NCBI RefSeq assembly: GCF_002262875.1 | Contig: NZ_NKYE01000008.1 | Location: 1-64,000, forward strand | DNA: 64,000 nucleotides | Direction: 5' to 3' | Origin: Amycolatopsis antarctica | Lineage (GTDB): Bacteria; Actinomycetota; Actinomycetes; Mycobacteriales; Pseudonocardiaceae | In this document: piece after piece, positions 29,314-38,568 of the stretch | How positions within the stretch are numbered: position 1 is the stretch's first letter | How the letters are laid out: each line of letters opens with the position of its first letter | Program-made: the position numbers and the translations under genes | Notes under the pieces: generated by a model | The model's database searches: none | The model's input: the letters and a program-made list of their open reading frames with translations, nothing else | What the model was told of the DNA's origin: nothing

Positions 29314-30992
29314 CACACGTGAAATCCCTGGCAGCCGCCGAGGTGTCCGAGGCGATCGGACTCGGTGCGGAATCGCTGTTCTCCGCCCAGCGCGAGGACG
29401 GTGTCTTCGACTACGGCGGGCACTCGCTGGTCTCCACGCTCGGCACGGTCGGGGCGGTCAGCGCCCTGCACTTCGCCGACCCGGACGGCTCTGCCGACCT
29501 CATCGCCCGCGGCGTCGACTGGCTGCGCCGGACGCAGGGTGCCGACGGTGGCTGGAGCATGGTGCCGGGCGGGCCGTCCGAGGCCGGAACCACCGCGGTG
29601 GCAGCGGCGACGCTGTCCGTGGTCGCCCCGGCCGAGGCCGGGAACGAGGTGGCCGCCGGACGCCGGTGGATGGCGGATTTCGGTGGCCTGGAAGCGATCC
29701 CGCACGCGGAGGTGGTCGCCTGGTGCCGCCAGTTCTACGCCTACGCGGGCTGGCTGGACGTTCGGGACATGCGGCGTTTTCCGCTGGAGCTCGCGCTCGT
29801 CCCCGGCCTGTACCGGAGGCTGTTCGACATCCGGGTGCCGATGGTGTCGGCGCTGGCGCTCGCCCAGCTCCGGCACAAGCCGATCAGCCGTTTCCACCGG
29901 GCGCTGGCGAAAGCGGCCGCGCCGAAGGCGCTCACCGCGATCCGCCAGGTGTACGAGCACGAGGGCAGCACCGGTGGCTGGTGCGAGGACGCCTGGGTGA
30001 CCGGGCTGATCTGCGCCGGCCTTGCCCGCGGCGACCAGGGACGGGACATGGTCGACGGCGCGGTGCGCTGGTTCCGCGGGACGGTCACCGAGGACGGTGC
30101 CTGGAGCAGCGGCCCGCTCGACCTGACCTGGTCGATGTACGCGGCGGGCGGGTTGGTCGCGGCGGGGTACGCCGACGACCCGCGTCTCGGCTCCACCAAG
30201 GAGCTCTTCCTTCGCCTGCAACAGAATGTGCCGTTCCTGTCGTTCGGCTGCCCGCCGGGTTTCTGGGGCTGGTCGGGAACCCGCGGCTGGCCCGCGTCGC
30301 TGGAGACCGGGGAGATCGTCTCCGTGCTGCGCCATCTGCCCGGAAACGACCAGGACGACGCGGTGCGCCGCGGCGTGAGCTGGCTGACGTTGCAGCAGGA
30401 CAGCCGTGGTTCCTGGGGGCTCTGCGTGCGCAACACCAAGGTCGCGAACAGCGGCCCGTGCCCGCACATGACCGTGCAGGCGCTGGACGCGCTGCTCGAC
30501 GCCGGTGTCCCGCCGGAGGATCCGCGGATCGGCAAGGCGCTGCGGTGGCTGGAGGGTGTGCAGAACACGGACGGCAGTTTCGGGTCGGTGTGGTACCGGA
30601 TGCACACCTCCGGCACCGCCGCCGTCCTGCGCACGCTCGCCAGGGCGGGCCGGGCGGAGGGCACCCCCGCCCGGCGGGCACGGGCCTGGCTGGAGTCCGC
30701 CCGGCTCGCCGACGGCTCGTGGGGCGACGGTACTCCCGGTGGCCCCGGCACGGTCGAGGAGACGGCGTGGGCGGTGGACGCACTGCTGACCGCGGGCGCC
30801 GCGCACGATTCCCCCGCGGTGGCCGAGGGCGTACGCAGCCTGCTCGCCGCCCGCACCGGCCCCACCGGCGGATGGCCCGCGGCCCCGGTCAACGAGTACG
30901 TCCGCTTCGTCTCCCGTTACACCAACCCGGCGCTCGCGCACGGCCTCGCGCTTCGCGCGCTCGCCGGTTACCGCGAACGGGCCGGACGATGA
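29310..30992 (+). CDS. Squalene-hopene-cyclase-like protein lacking the catalytic DXDD Asp
   Basis: 560 residues from a GTG overlapping the UbiA stop; a second GTG three codons later is possible. The all-alpha barrel repeats of class II triterpene cyclases are evident: QGADGGWSMVPGGPSEAGTT near residue 75, GTVTEDGAWSSGPLDLTW, QQDSRGSWGL, QNTDGSFGSVWYRMHTSGTA and TVEETAWAVDALL. By spacing after a GW-rich loop, the DXDD (SHC) or DCTAE (OSC) motif falls at WPASLETGEIV, where Leu331 replaces the catalytic Asp and Glu follows. Proton-initiated cyclisation by the classical acid is therefore doubtful. The next gene encodes an epoxidase-like flavoprotein, so cyclisation of an epoxidised chain is a possibility. 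It is shorter than typical SHC (about 630). Confidence 0.88.
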   Translation: MTHVKSLAAAEVSEAIGLGAESLFSAQREDGVFDYGGHSLVSTLGTVGAVSALHFADPDGSADLIARGVDWLRRTQGADGGWSMVPGGPSEAGTTAVAAATLSVVAPAEAGNEVAAGRRWMADFGGLEAIPHAEVVAWCRQFYAYAGWLDVRDMRRFPLELALVPGLYRRLFDIRVPMVSALALAQLRHKPISRFHRALAKAAAPKALTAIRQVYEHEGSTGGWCEDAWVTGLICAGLARGDQGRDMVDGAVRWFRGTVTEDGAWSSGPLDLTWSMYAAGGLVAAGYADDPRLGSTKELFLRLQQNVPFLSFGCPPGFWGWSGTRGWPASLETGEIVSVLRHLPGNDQDDAVRRGVSWLTLQQDSRGSWGLCVRNTKVANSGPCPHMTVQALDALLDAGVPPEDPRIGKALRWLEGVQNTDGSFGSVWYRMHTSGTAAVLRTLARAGRAEGTPARRARAWLESARLADGSWGDGTPGGPGTVEETAWAVDALLTAGAAHDSPAVAEGVRSLLAARTGPTGGWPAAPVNEYVRFVSRYTNPALAHGLALRALAGYRERAGR

Positions 30993-32254
30993 GCGTCGAC
31001 GCCGTCGTGTGCGGCGCGGGGGTGGGCGGTCTCGCCGCGGCACGCGCCCTGGACACCCTGGGCATGCGGGTACTGCTCGTGGACAAGCAGCAGCGGCCGA
31101 TGCCGGTGGCGAAGGGCGAGGTGTTCCAGCCCGGCGCACTGCGGGTACTGCAGTCGTGGGGTGTGGCGCAGCGGCTCGCCGAGGACGGTGCGCTGCGGCT
31201 GGGCAGGCTGGTCGCCCGCGACCCGGCGGGCGAGGCACTGATGTCACTGGACTACGGGACGCTGCCGGAGCCGCACCGGTGGCTGCTGGCGCACGACTAC
31301 CCGTCGATCCTCGACGCGCTCACCGCCGGACTCGGGTCCGATGTGGACATTCGAAGGGGGGTGCTGGTGCGGGGCCTGCTGCGCGACTCCGACGGCAGGG
31401 TCACCGGCGTCCGGCTGGACGGCTCCGGGGGCGAGGTGAATGTCCGCGCGCCACTGGTGGTTGCCGCGGACGGCATGTCGTCCCGGCTGCGCCGCGAGGC
31501 CGGGATCGAGATCGAACGGGCGGAGTACCCGCATCGGCTGGTGGCGCTGGAACTGGCCGGGACACCGGGGGTCGAGCCGGACTTCTCCGCCTACGTGACC
31601 CCGAGGGGCCTGCGCCTGCGGTACCCCCTGCCCGGCGGCCGCGTCCGGCTATACGTGCAGGTGCGCCCGGACGAACTGCGCGGACTCTCCGCCGACGGAC
31701 TCGAGGCCTGGGTCGCCCGGCTGGTGGCCGAGACGCCGGCGCTGGCCGCGCTGGAGCCCGCGATCAGGACGAGCCTGCCGACGCGCCAGGTGCTGCCGGT
31801 GGGCCGTTTCCTGGCACCCGCGCTGACCGTGCCCGGGTTGGCACTGACCGGGGAGACCGGGCATGCCGTGCACCCGATGGCCGCACAGGGCATGAACAGC
31901 GCGATCGCTGACGCGGACTGCCTTGCCGCCGTGCTCGCCGAGCACGGCGGGGTGGCGGACCCGGCCGCAGTGGACCGGGCGCTGACCGCCTACCAGCAAC
32001 GGCGCCTTCCCGATCTCGCGCACATCGGCCAGGTCAGCCACAACGCGGCCCGGATGATCACCGACCTGTCCCGGCCCGGCCTGCTGGTCGGCAGGCGCGC
32101 GCTGCGCTACACCGGGGCGAACCGCAGGCTGCGCTACATGGTCATGCACAACATGTCCGGGCTCGGCGCGCACCCGCTGAGCCTGCTCGACCGCGTGCAC
32201 CAGATCGGGCTGCTGCCCGATCCGCGTGCGGGACGGCTGCCCGCATGGGCGTGA
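30989..32254 (+). CDS. FAD-dependent monooxygenase (epoxidase/hydroxylase-like)
   Basis: 421 residues, starting inside the cyclase stop (ATGA). The Rossmann FAD motif CGAGVGGLAAARAL opens the protein, VVAADGMSSRLRREAG is the DG motif, and TGETGHAVHPMAAQGMN is the second FAD motif (GETGH in place of GDAAH). This is the class A flavoprotein monooxygenase/squalene-epoxidase-like superfamily. Coupling to the cyclase-like gene suggests it epoxidises or hydroxylates the prenyl chain before or after ring closure. It ends the coupled run of five genes; its stop is 5 bases from the convergent methyltransferase gene. Confidence 0.9.
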   Translation: MSVDAVVCGAGVGGLAAARALDTLGMRVLLVDKQQRPMPVAKGEVFQPGALRVLQSWGVAQRLAEDGALRLGRLVARDPAGEALMSLDYGTLPEPHRWLLAHDYPSILDALTAGLGSDVDIRRGVLVRGLLRDSDGRVTGVRLDGSGGEVNVRAPLVVAADGMSSRLRREAGIEIERAEYPHRLVALELAGTPGVEPDFSAYVTPRGLRLRYPLPGGRVRLYVQVRPDELRGLSADGLEAWVARLVAETPALAALEPAIRTSLPTRQVLPVGRFLAPALTVPGLALTGETGHAVHPMAAQGMNSAIADADCLAAVLAEHGGVADPAAVDRALTAYQQRRLPDLAHIGQVSHNAARMITDLSRPGLLVGRRALRYTGANRRLRYMVMHNMSGLGAHPLSLLDRVHQIGLLPDPRAGRLPAWA

Positions 32255-32259
32255 CCCGG

Positions 32260-33297
32260 TCAGCCGGACGGCGCGCAGTCGACGAACACCAGGCCGCCAG
32301 GTCCGGTCCTGGTGGAGAGCACCTCCAGTCCCGCGTGCCCGGCCAGGGTGTGGAAGTCCTCGACGCTGCGTTCCTGACCGCCGAGCAGCGTCAGCGACTG
32401 CAGGTCGAAGGACGAGTTGTTGCGCGCGTGCTCGGCCCCGGCGAGCACCTCGACGATGACCACCCGCGCACCAGGGCGCGCGGCGTCGGCGCAGCGGAGC
32501 AGGATCTTGGTGGCGTCCTCGTCGTTCCAGTCGGTGAGCACCCGCGAGACCAGGTAGACGTCGAACCCGGTGGGCAGGGCGTCGAAGAAGCTTCCCGGCA
32601 GGAATTCGGCGCGCTCGGCCAGTCCCGCCTCGCGCAGCGTCTCGGTGGCCTCCGGTTCGACGGGCGGCAGGTCCAGCACGGCACCGCTCAGCGCCGGGTT
32701 CTCCCGCAGCACGTGGGACAGCAGGGCACCGATACCGCCGCCGACGTCGATCACCCGCCGCGCGTCGGCCCAGTCGTAGCCGGTGGCGACGGCGGGCCCG
32801 GTCTGCCAGGCGTGCGCGGCCATGATGCCGCCGAAGAACAGTCGCAGCGGTTCGTCACGCTGGTAGTCGGTCCAGAACGGGGTGCCGTGCACGGCGTCGT
32901 AGGCCGATCGGCCGGTGCGCACCGAGTGCAGCATGCCGCTGTAGGCCAGGTCCATCTTGGCACCGGGGCCGTCGAGGTCGAGCCATTTCCGTTGCCACGC
33001 AACGTCTTCGCTGAGCAGCTCAGTGGACAGCGGGGTGAGCGCGTACACCCCCGGTGCGGGCTCGGCGAACAGTCCTATCGCGACGAGATGACGCAGCAGG
33101 CGGGCAAGGGCGGCCTCGTCGGCATCCGCCGCCGCGGCCAGCGCCCCGAGCGCGCTCGTGCCGTCCCGCACCAGTTCCGGCAGCCGCAGGGTGACCGCGG
33201 CCCGGACGGCGTAGGGCGTGGCCAGATCGATCAGCCGGGCGAGTTCCGCGCCCGCGTCCTGACCGGGCGTCTGCGCACCGTCACCGGAACTCGCCAT
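32260..33297 (-). CDS. SAM-dependent O-methyltransferase, plant-type dimeric family
   Basis: 345 residues. An N-terminal winged-helix dimerisation domain (about 20-110, PYAVRAAVTLRLPELV and LARLLRHLVAIGLF) precedes a SAM-binding Rossmann domain with VIDVGGGIGALL near residue 180 and VVIVEVLAG. The family's catalytic His in HDW(N/D)DE is Thr here (SRVLTDWNDED), so catalysis by general base may be lost, as in some actinomycete relatives with other chemistry. Convergent to the FAD monooxygenase and divergent from the TauD gene, it probably tailors the terpenoid product. Confidence 0.87.
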   Translation of the reverse strand: MASSGDGAQTPGQDAGAELARLIDLATPYAVRAAVTLRLPELVRDGTSALGALAAAADADEAALARLLRHLVAIGLFAEPAPGVYALTPLSTELLSEDVAWQRKWLDLDGPGAKMDLAYSGMLHSVRTGRSAYDAVHGTPFWTDYQRDEPLRLFFGGIMAAHAWQTGPAVATGYDWADARRVIDVGGGIGALLSHVLRENPALSGAVLDLPPVEPEATETLREAGLAERAEFLPGSFFDALPTGFDVYLVSRVLTDWNDEDATKILLRCADAARPGARVVIVEVLAGAEHARNNSSFDLQSLTLLGGQERSVEDFHTLAGHAGLEVLSTRTGPGGLVFVDCAPSG

Positions 33298-33491
33298 CGA
33301 TACACACATCCAATCGAGAGAAAGGGAATACCGCCGCCGGATCGATGCGGTTCGGTATTTCCCACCCTGTCCCGGAAGCACGGGGCAAGTCAAGCGAAAA
33401 CACGATTCCTCCGACGAGATCCGGTGTCTCGAGAAATTGTGATTCCTCCTGCCCGGACGACGGAGGATTCACCGAAAGGACGTGTCACACG

Positions 33492-34340
33492 ATGAACGAG
33501 GACAACGGCACACGTTTCGACGTGCGCCCCGTGTCGGGCGCGCTGGGCGCCGAGGTGCACGGCGTGCGGATCGGCGAGCTGGACGACGCGGCATTCGCCG
33601 AGATCCGCGCCCTGCTGCTGCGTCACCTGGTCCTGTTCTTCCCGGACGCGGCAGGACTGGATCCGTTGGCACACAAGGAGTTCGGCCGGCGGTTCGGCGA
33701 ACTGGAGGTCCACCCCTTCCTGCCGAAACTCGACGGCCACGACGAGATCGTGGTGCTCGACTCCGAACAGGGCGCGAAGGCCGACGTCTGGCACACCGAT
33801 GTCACGTTCTCCGCCTCTCCCCCGCTGGCCTCGATCCTGCAGATCATCGAATGCCCGCCGGCCGGCGGCGACACGATGTGGAGCAATCAGTACCTCGCCT
33901 ACGAATCCCTCTCCGAGCCGTTGCGGGAATTGCTCGACGGGCTCACCGCTGTGCACGTTTTCGCCCATCCCGCCGGGACGTTCCGCAGTGAGGCGGAGCA
34001 TCCCGTCGTCCGGATCCATCCGGAGACGGGGCGCCGATCGCTGTACGTGAACCGGATGTTCACCACGCGGATCCCGCAGCTCGCCCCGGCCGAGAGCGAG
34101 GTGCTGCTGCGGCACCTGTTCGAGGTGGGCGAGAGCCCGCAGCGCACCTGCCGGTTCCGCTGGGTTCCCGGCGCCATCGCGCTCTGGGACAACCGCGCCA
34201 CACAGCACTACGCGGTCAACGACTACACCGGGCGAAGGGTGGGGCAGCGGGTGACCGTGCTCGGCGACCACCCGGAGGGCGGAGCGCCCCGCTGGGAGCA
34301 CCACAGCGCATCGGCACTGAGCGCGGCGAGCAGCCGCTGA
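33492..34340 (+). CDS. TauD/TfdA-type Fe(II)/2-oxoglutarate dioxygenase
   Basis: 282 residues. The iron-binding facial triad is seen as WHTDVTF (His and Asp) and the distal His in NRATQHYAVNDY. The 2-oxoglutarate-binding Arg lies in the following GRRVGQRV segment, and SLYVNRMF is also typical. The ATG at 33492 follows an AGGACG ribosome-binding-like sequence. The family hydroxylates sulfonates, phenoxyacids or secondary metabolites. Next to the methyltransferase and terpenoid operon, a tailoring oxidation is the likely role. The 194-base gap to the methyltransferase must hold both promoters. Confidence 0.92.
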   Translation: MNEDNGTRFDVRPVSGALGAEVHGVRIGELDDAAFAEIRALLLRHLVLFFPDAAGLDPLAHKEFGRRFGELEVHPFLPKLDGHDEIVVLDSEQGAKADVWHTDVTFSASPPLASILQIIECPPAGGDTMWSNQYLAYESLSEPLRELLDGLTAVHVFAHPAGTFRSEAEHPVVRIHPETGRRSLYVNRMFTTRIPQLAPAESEVLLRHLFEVGESPQRTCRFRWVPGAIALWDNRATQHYAVNDYTGRRVGQRVTVLGDHPEGGAPRWEHHSASALSAASSR

Positions 34341-34357
34341 CGCCGGGTCGCCCGGCG
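34341..34357. terminator. GC hairpin between convergent genes
   Basis: Perfect 7-bp arms CGCCGGG and CCCGGCG with a TCG loop begin directly after the TauD stop and lie 4 bases before the stop of the convergent hypothetical gene. Position and symmetry suit a bidirectional terminator without U-tract. Confidence 0.6.
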
Positions 34358-34361
34358 GGCC

Positions 34362-35003
34362 TCAACCGCCCCCGGGCGCCCGGACCGCCGGGACCCCCAC
34401 CTCGATCGGAACGAGTTCACCGAGATCCCGATCGGACAGTTCCCGCGCGGCCGCGAGCACGGTCTCCTGCTGCGCGGTGATCCGCTCGTCCACCAGCACG
34501 CTGAGGGCGTACGCGACCCGGCCGGTCTGCCGGACCGTGGTGTCGTCCACCAGCGGGCGCATCGCCGAGGTGATCACGAGGCCGGTGACCTCACCGCCGG
34601 GGGCCTGGGCGGCGCCCACGGAGAAGGTCTCCCGCGGATTGGCCGCGCCCTCGACGGCCAGTTCCCGCAGCCTGCCGAGCAGTTCGTGCCACTGCGTGAC
34701 CTCGCCTTCCAGCGTCGTCGCGGCGAGGTCGTCGGCGGTCAGGCCCATGCCGCGTTCGCCGGGCCCGAAACAACGGACGTAGGAGGTCAGTGCCGCTGTC
34801 CAGAGCGCGTCGACGACCACCTCGTCGACGCTCTCACGGCCGGGTTCCGGTTCGCGCGCCAGCTCGGCGACCAGCCGTTCGCAGCAGCGGAGCACGAACT
34901 GCAGTTCGTCGAAGATGGCGGCGAGGTCCGCCAGTGCCATCGCCGCGGGGCTGCGCAGTCGTCGTGCGGTGGTGGGCGGTGCCGCCCCCTGCTGCTCGGA
35001 CAT
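34362..35003 (-). CDS. Conserved-looking hypothetical protein, function unknown
   Basis: 213 residues, acidic and mostly helical by composition, beginning MSEQQGAAPPTTARRL. I do not recognise a family. Codon use is typical for the window and the frame is clean, so it is very likely a real gene. It lies between the terpenoid tailoring genes and the conservon on the minus strand. It starts 117 bases after the last P450 stop, so it could be the final gene of that operon. Confidence 0.65.
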   Translation of the reverse strand: MSEQQGAAPPTTARRLRSPAAMALADLAAIFDELQFVLRCCERLVAELAREPEPGRESVDEVVVDALWTAALTSYVRCFGPGERGMGLTADDLAATTLEGEVTQWHELLGRLRELAVEGAANPRETFSVGAAQAPGGEVTGLVITSAMRPLVDDTTVRQTGRVAYALSVLVDERITAQQETVLAAARELSDRDLGELVPIEVGVPAVRAPGGG

Positions 35004-35119
35004 CCCGGACGCTCCCGTCCCCGCCGCCGGACCACTGGAGCACGATCGCACCACGACCGCACGGGCCGCGGGGTCTCAGTTTGCGACAGGGACGGCTTCG
35101 TGAACCAGGATCGCCGGCC

Positions 35120-36358
35120 TCAGATTCCGGGTACCGGCACGACGGGGAGTTCCCGGTGGCCGTTGGCGATGAAGGACTCCATCGGCGACAGCTCCCCCGC
35201 GGGCACCGCCAGCGCGGCGTGCGGAAGACGCTCGAACAGCGCGGGCAGCGCCACCGAGGCCTCCAGCCGGGCGAGCGGCGCGCCGAGGCAGTAGTGCACG
35301 CCGTGACCGAACGCCAGGTGGTCCCGGACCTCGCGGTCCACGCGGAACTCGTGCGCGTCGCCGCCGAAGTGCCCGGGATCGCGGTTGGCCGCCGCGTAGG
35401 CGGCCAGGATCGGCGCGCCGCGCGGAATCCGGGTGCCGTCGGCGAGCGTCAGGTCCTCCACGGCGTAGCGCAACGGAAGATTCGCGATGGACGGCTGCCA
35501 GCGCAGGGTCTCCTCGATGACGTCGGACCACCCGGCGCGCCCGGCACGCACCAGTGCGAGCTGGTCCGGGTGGCTCAGCAGGGCCGCGATCGCCTGCGTC
35601 AGCAGGTTCACCGTGGTCTCGTGGCCCGCACCGAGCATCAGGATCAGCGTGTCGGCGAGTTCGTCCTCGCCCAGTGGGCGGTCCTGCTCGGCCGACGCGG
35701 AGAGCAGCACGCTGGTGAGGTCGTCGGCGGGCTCGGAACGCTTGCGTGCCACCAGATCCGCGAGGAAGCGGGCCATCTTCTGGTGGTTGGCCATCGCCTC
35801 CTCCGGCGTCGACGAAGTGCGGAAGACACCGTCCACGATGGACCGCAGGTCGGCCCGCGCCTCGTCGGGTACGCCGAAGAGGTCGCTGATCACCTCGATC
35901 GGCAGCGGATGGGCGAACCGGGCACGCAGGTCCACCACCTCACCGGGCGCGCAGGCCGCCAGTGAGTCGAGCAGGCCCGCGGTGATCTCGGCGATGCGCG
36001 GCCGCAACCCGTCCACCCGCCGTGCGGTGAACGCGCTCGCGAGCGGCCCGCGCAGCCGCCGGTGCTCCTCGCCGTAGGCGGTGAACATGTTGTTGACCGC
36101 GACCCAGCTCAGCAGTGGCCAGTCGCCGGGGACCTCGCCGTCGCGCCACTGCGGCCAGTGCTGACGCGGGTCCTTCGACACCCGCGGGTCGCGCAGCAGG
36201 GACCTGAGTTCCCGGTGGTCGGTGACCGCCCAGGCACGGATCCCACCGGGCAGTTCCACCTCGGCGGCGGCTCCGCGGGCACGCAGCGCGGTCGCCTCGC
36301 CGTGCAGGTCGCGCCCGGCCGGGTCGAGGGTCAGCGGGCAGTGCTGCGGTGCGGACAT
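35120..36358 (-). CDS. Cytochrome P450, last gene of the conservon (CYP154-like)
   Basis: 412 residues with all P450 hallmarks: I-helix [15 protein letters not shown]-helix EETLRWQPS (EXXR intact) and heme loop [15 protein letters not shown] with the Cys ligand. Soluble class I bacterial type, needing ferredoxin. Its start overlaps the preceding P450 by 28 bases. In streptomycetes, conservons end in CYP157/CYP154 pairs, and this gene occupies the CYP154 position; the family call rests on context rather than measured identity. It may act on the product of the adjacent terpenoid genes. Confidence 0.92.
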   Translation of the reverse strand: MSAPQHCPLTLDPAGRDLHGEATALRARGAAAEVELPGGIRAWAVTDHRELRSLLRDPRVSKDPRQHWPQWRDGEVPGDWPLLSWVAVNNMFTAYGEEHRRLRGPLASAFTARRVDGLRPRIAEITAGLLDSLAACAPGEVVDLRARFAHPLPIEVISDLFGVPDEARADLRSIVDGVFRTSSTPEEAMANHQKMARFLADLVARKRSEPADDLTSVLLSASAEQDRPLGEDELADTLILMLGAGHETTVNLLTQAIAALLSHPDQLALVRAGRAGWSDVIEETLRWQPSIANLPLRYAVEDLTLADGTRIPRGAPILAAYAAANRDPGHFGGDAHEFRVDREVRDHLAFGHGVHYCLGAPLARLEASVALPALFERLPHAALAVPAGELSPMESFIANGHRELPVVPVPGI

Positions 36359-37626
36359 TCGGTGTCTCCTGCGCTCGGATCGGGGGTCTGCGACGGCGGT
36401 GGGAACTGCACGGGGAGCGCGGTGAGCGCACGGTGGAACGGGCCGGGGCGCCACTGGAGGGCCGTGCCGTCGGCGAGCGACATGCCGGGAAGGTGGTCGA
36501 GCACCGTCTCCAGCGCGATGGTGGCGATCAGCCGCGCGGGATCGCGGGCGGGACAGGTGTGCGGGCCAGCGCTGAACGCGAGGTGCGCCCGGTTTCCGGT
36601 GGGCACCTCGCCCATGCGGGACGCGACGTCGGTGTTGGCGGCGGCGATGCTGATCACCACCGGCATGTCCGCCGGGAGGCGGACGCCGCCGAGGCGCACG
36701 GCCCGCGTCGGATAGGTGACCGCGTAGTTGGCCAGCGGCGGATAGCGCCACAGCACCTCGTCCAGCGCCTCGTCGATGCTGACGCTGCCGTTCACCAGCG
36801 AGTCGGCGAACCGGTCCTCCGTCAGCAACAGCAGCAACGCGTTCGCGATCCAGTTGCTCACCGGCTCCACGCCCGCGCCCATCATCACGACGAGCTGGTG
36901 CAGGAGTTCGTCGTCGTCGAGGCCGTGCCGGTGCTCCAGCAGCCGGGTCGTCACGTCGTCGCCGGGCTCCCGGCGCTTGTACTCCACGAGTTCACGGACA
37001 CAGCGTTCGAAGGCCGCGTTCGCCTCCTGCACGTCGGTGCCGTCCCACAGCGCCTTCAGCGAGTCGACCATCCGGGCGCTGATGTCCGGCGGGCAGCCGA
37101 AGACCTGGTGCAGCACCAGCAACGGCAGCGGCGCCGCGTACTCGGTGAGCACGTCGGCGGAGGTACGCCCGGTGAACCCCTGGATGAGGGTCAGCGCGCT
37201 GCGGTGCACGAAGTCACGCAGTTCCGCGGGGTCGACCGCGCGCAGGCTCTCGGTGACCGGTGGGCGCAGTCGCGCGTGCGCCTCCCCGTCGGCGAACAGG
37301 GTGTTCGGCCGCCAGGACATCATCGGCATGATCGGCGAGTCCGCCGGTGCGTGCACCTGCCAGCGCCGGGAGTCCTTGCGGAACACGTGTGGCGAGCGGA
37401 GAACCTGCAGGGCGGTGGCGTAGTCGGTGACGAGCATCGCCTGCACCCCCTCGGCGAGCTGGACCGGCGCGATGGGGCCCTGGGCGCGCAGGGCCCGGTA
37501 CGTCCGCTCCGGGTCCGCGGCGAAGTCCTCGCCGTAGAGCGGGGTCCCGGTGGTCTGCCCCAGCCGCGCCGGGGTGATGGCAGGCAGGGGCCGGGTGGAT
37601 TCGGCGCTGGACTCGGTGGTCGTCAC
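36331..37626 (-). CDS. CYP157-like cytochrome P450 with EXXW in place of EXXR (CvnE)
   Basis: 431 residues. The heme-binding loop [18 protein letters not shown] keeps its Cys. The K-helix motif reads EVLWRYPP: Trp stands where the invariant Arg of EXXR is found. The I-helix reads [12 protein letters not shown], without the usual Thr. Loss of EXXR is a known trait of the CYP157 family, which occurs in conservon operons beside CYP154 genes. ATGA overlap with the upstream GTPase gene and 28-base overlap with the next P450 show tight coupling. Its role may be structural or regulatory rather than a standard monooxygenase. Confidence 0.9.
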   Translation of the reverse strand: MTTTESSAESTRPLPAITPARLGQTTGTPLYGEDFAADPERTYRALRAQGPIAPVQLAEGVQAMLVTDYATALQVLRSPHVFRKDSRRWQVHAPADSPIMPMMSWRPNTLFADGEAHARLRPPVTESLRAVDPAELRDFVHRSALTLIQGFTGRTSADVLTEYAAPLPLLVLHQVFGCPPDISARMVDSLKALWDGTDVQEANAAFERCVRELVEYKRREPGDDVTTRLLEHRHGLDDDELLHQLVVMMGAGVEPVSNWIANALLLLLTEDRFADSLVNGSVSIDEALDEVLWRYPPLANYAVTYPTRAVRLGGVRLPADMPVVISIAAANTDVASRMGEVPTGNRAHLAFSAGPHTCPARDPARLIATIALETVLDHLPGMSLADGTALQWRPGPFHRALTALPVQFPPPSQTPDPSAGDTECPHRSTAR

Positions 37627-38228
37627 AGGAGGGCTCCGCGGGGTCCGGACGTGGTGAGCAGGTACTGCATGAGGGTGATCAGGGCGTGCGTGCAGGACGA
37701 GTGGTCCCTGGCGTCGCAGGTGACCAGTGGCGTCTCCGGGGTGAGGTCCAGCGCTTCACGGAGCTCGGACTCGGGATGGCGCGCGGCCCCGTCGAACTGG
37801 TTGATACCCACCGCGTAGCGCAGTCCGAGACCCTCGACGACGTCCACCGCGGCGAAAGAGGCGTCCAGGCGGCGGGTGTCGGCGAGGACGAGCGCGCCGA
37901 GCGCACCGCGGGCGAGGTCCCGCCAGAGGTACTCGAAGCGTCCCTGGCCGGGCGTGCCGAACAGGTACATGACGAGCTGGTCGTTGAGGGTGCGCCTGCC
38001 GAAGTCCAGCGCCACCGTGGTGGTCGTCTTGCCCGGGGTGGCGTCGAGATCGTCCACCGGTTCGCTGGCCGCGGTCATGCTCTCCTCGGTGTAGAGCGGC
38101 CGGATCTCGGACATGGTGGAGACGAACGTGGTCTTGCCGACCGCGAACGGCCCCACGACGAGGATCTTCACCGAGCGCGTCACGCTCCCCGGCAGATACG
38201 CCTCAGACGGCAAGGTTGCGGAGACCAT
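37623..38228 (-). CDS. cvnD: CvnD-type small GTPase of the conservon
   Basis: 201 residues. Ras-like GTPase motifs: P-loop VVGPFAVGKTTF, a Thr-rich switch I (GKTTTTVALDFGR), switch II YLFGTPGQ, and NQFD in place of NKxD. CvnD proteins work as the GTP-binding switch of prokaryotic G-protein-like complexes on the membrane, together with CvnA, CvnB and CvnC. The gene overlaps cvnC by 26 bases and the CYP157-like gene by 4. Confidence 0.93.
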   Translation of the reverse strand: MVSATLPSEAYLPGSVTRSVKILVVGPFAVGKTTFVSTMSEIRPLYTEESMTAASEPVDDLDATPGKTTTTVALDFGRRTLNDQLVMYLFGTPGQGRFEYLWRDLARGALGALVLADTRRLDASFAAVDVVEGLGLRYAVGINQFDGAARHPESELREALDLTPETPLVTCDARDHSSCTHALITLMQYLLTTSGPRGALL

Positions 38229-38568
38229 CCAGCACCTCCTGCATCAGTTCGACGCTCGGCAACTCGGTCGGCCGGGAGGTCGCCCGCGCGGCGAGCTGAC
38301 CGCCGGCGATCAGGTCCCCGACCACGATGAGCGCCGCGGTCATCGGCAGCCGGGCGTGCCCGGCGATCTCCGCGACGGACAGGCCGCCGCCCCGGCACAT
38401 GTCGAGCACCCTGCGCTGATCCGGGTCGAGACCGGGAGCCGATCCGATCACCGCGGCCTCGACGAGCGTGGCCGGGTCGAGGGCGGCACCCTCCGGGCGG
38501 GTGCGGCCACCCGTGACGACGTACGACCGCACCAGGGCGGACTCCCGACGCGGCCGCCCCGTCGTCAC
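38203..38568 (-). CDS. cvnC: CvnC (DUF742) protein
   Basis: 121 residues with the DUF742 pattern: SALVRSYVVTGGRT near the start, then a winged-helix-like CRGGGLSVAEIAGHARLP and VVGDLIAGGQL. CvnC links the sensor-like CvnA and the GTPase CvnD in conservon complexes. ATGA overlap with cvnB and a 26-base overlap with cvnD. Confidence 0.92.
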   Translation of the reverse strand: MTTGRPRRESALVRSYVVTGGRTRPEGAALDPATLVEAAVIGSAPGLDPDQRRVLDMCRGGGLSVAEIAGHARLPMTAALIVVGDLIAGGQLAARATSRPTELPSVELMQEVLDGLRNLAV

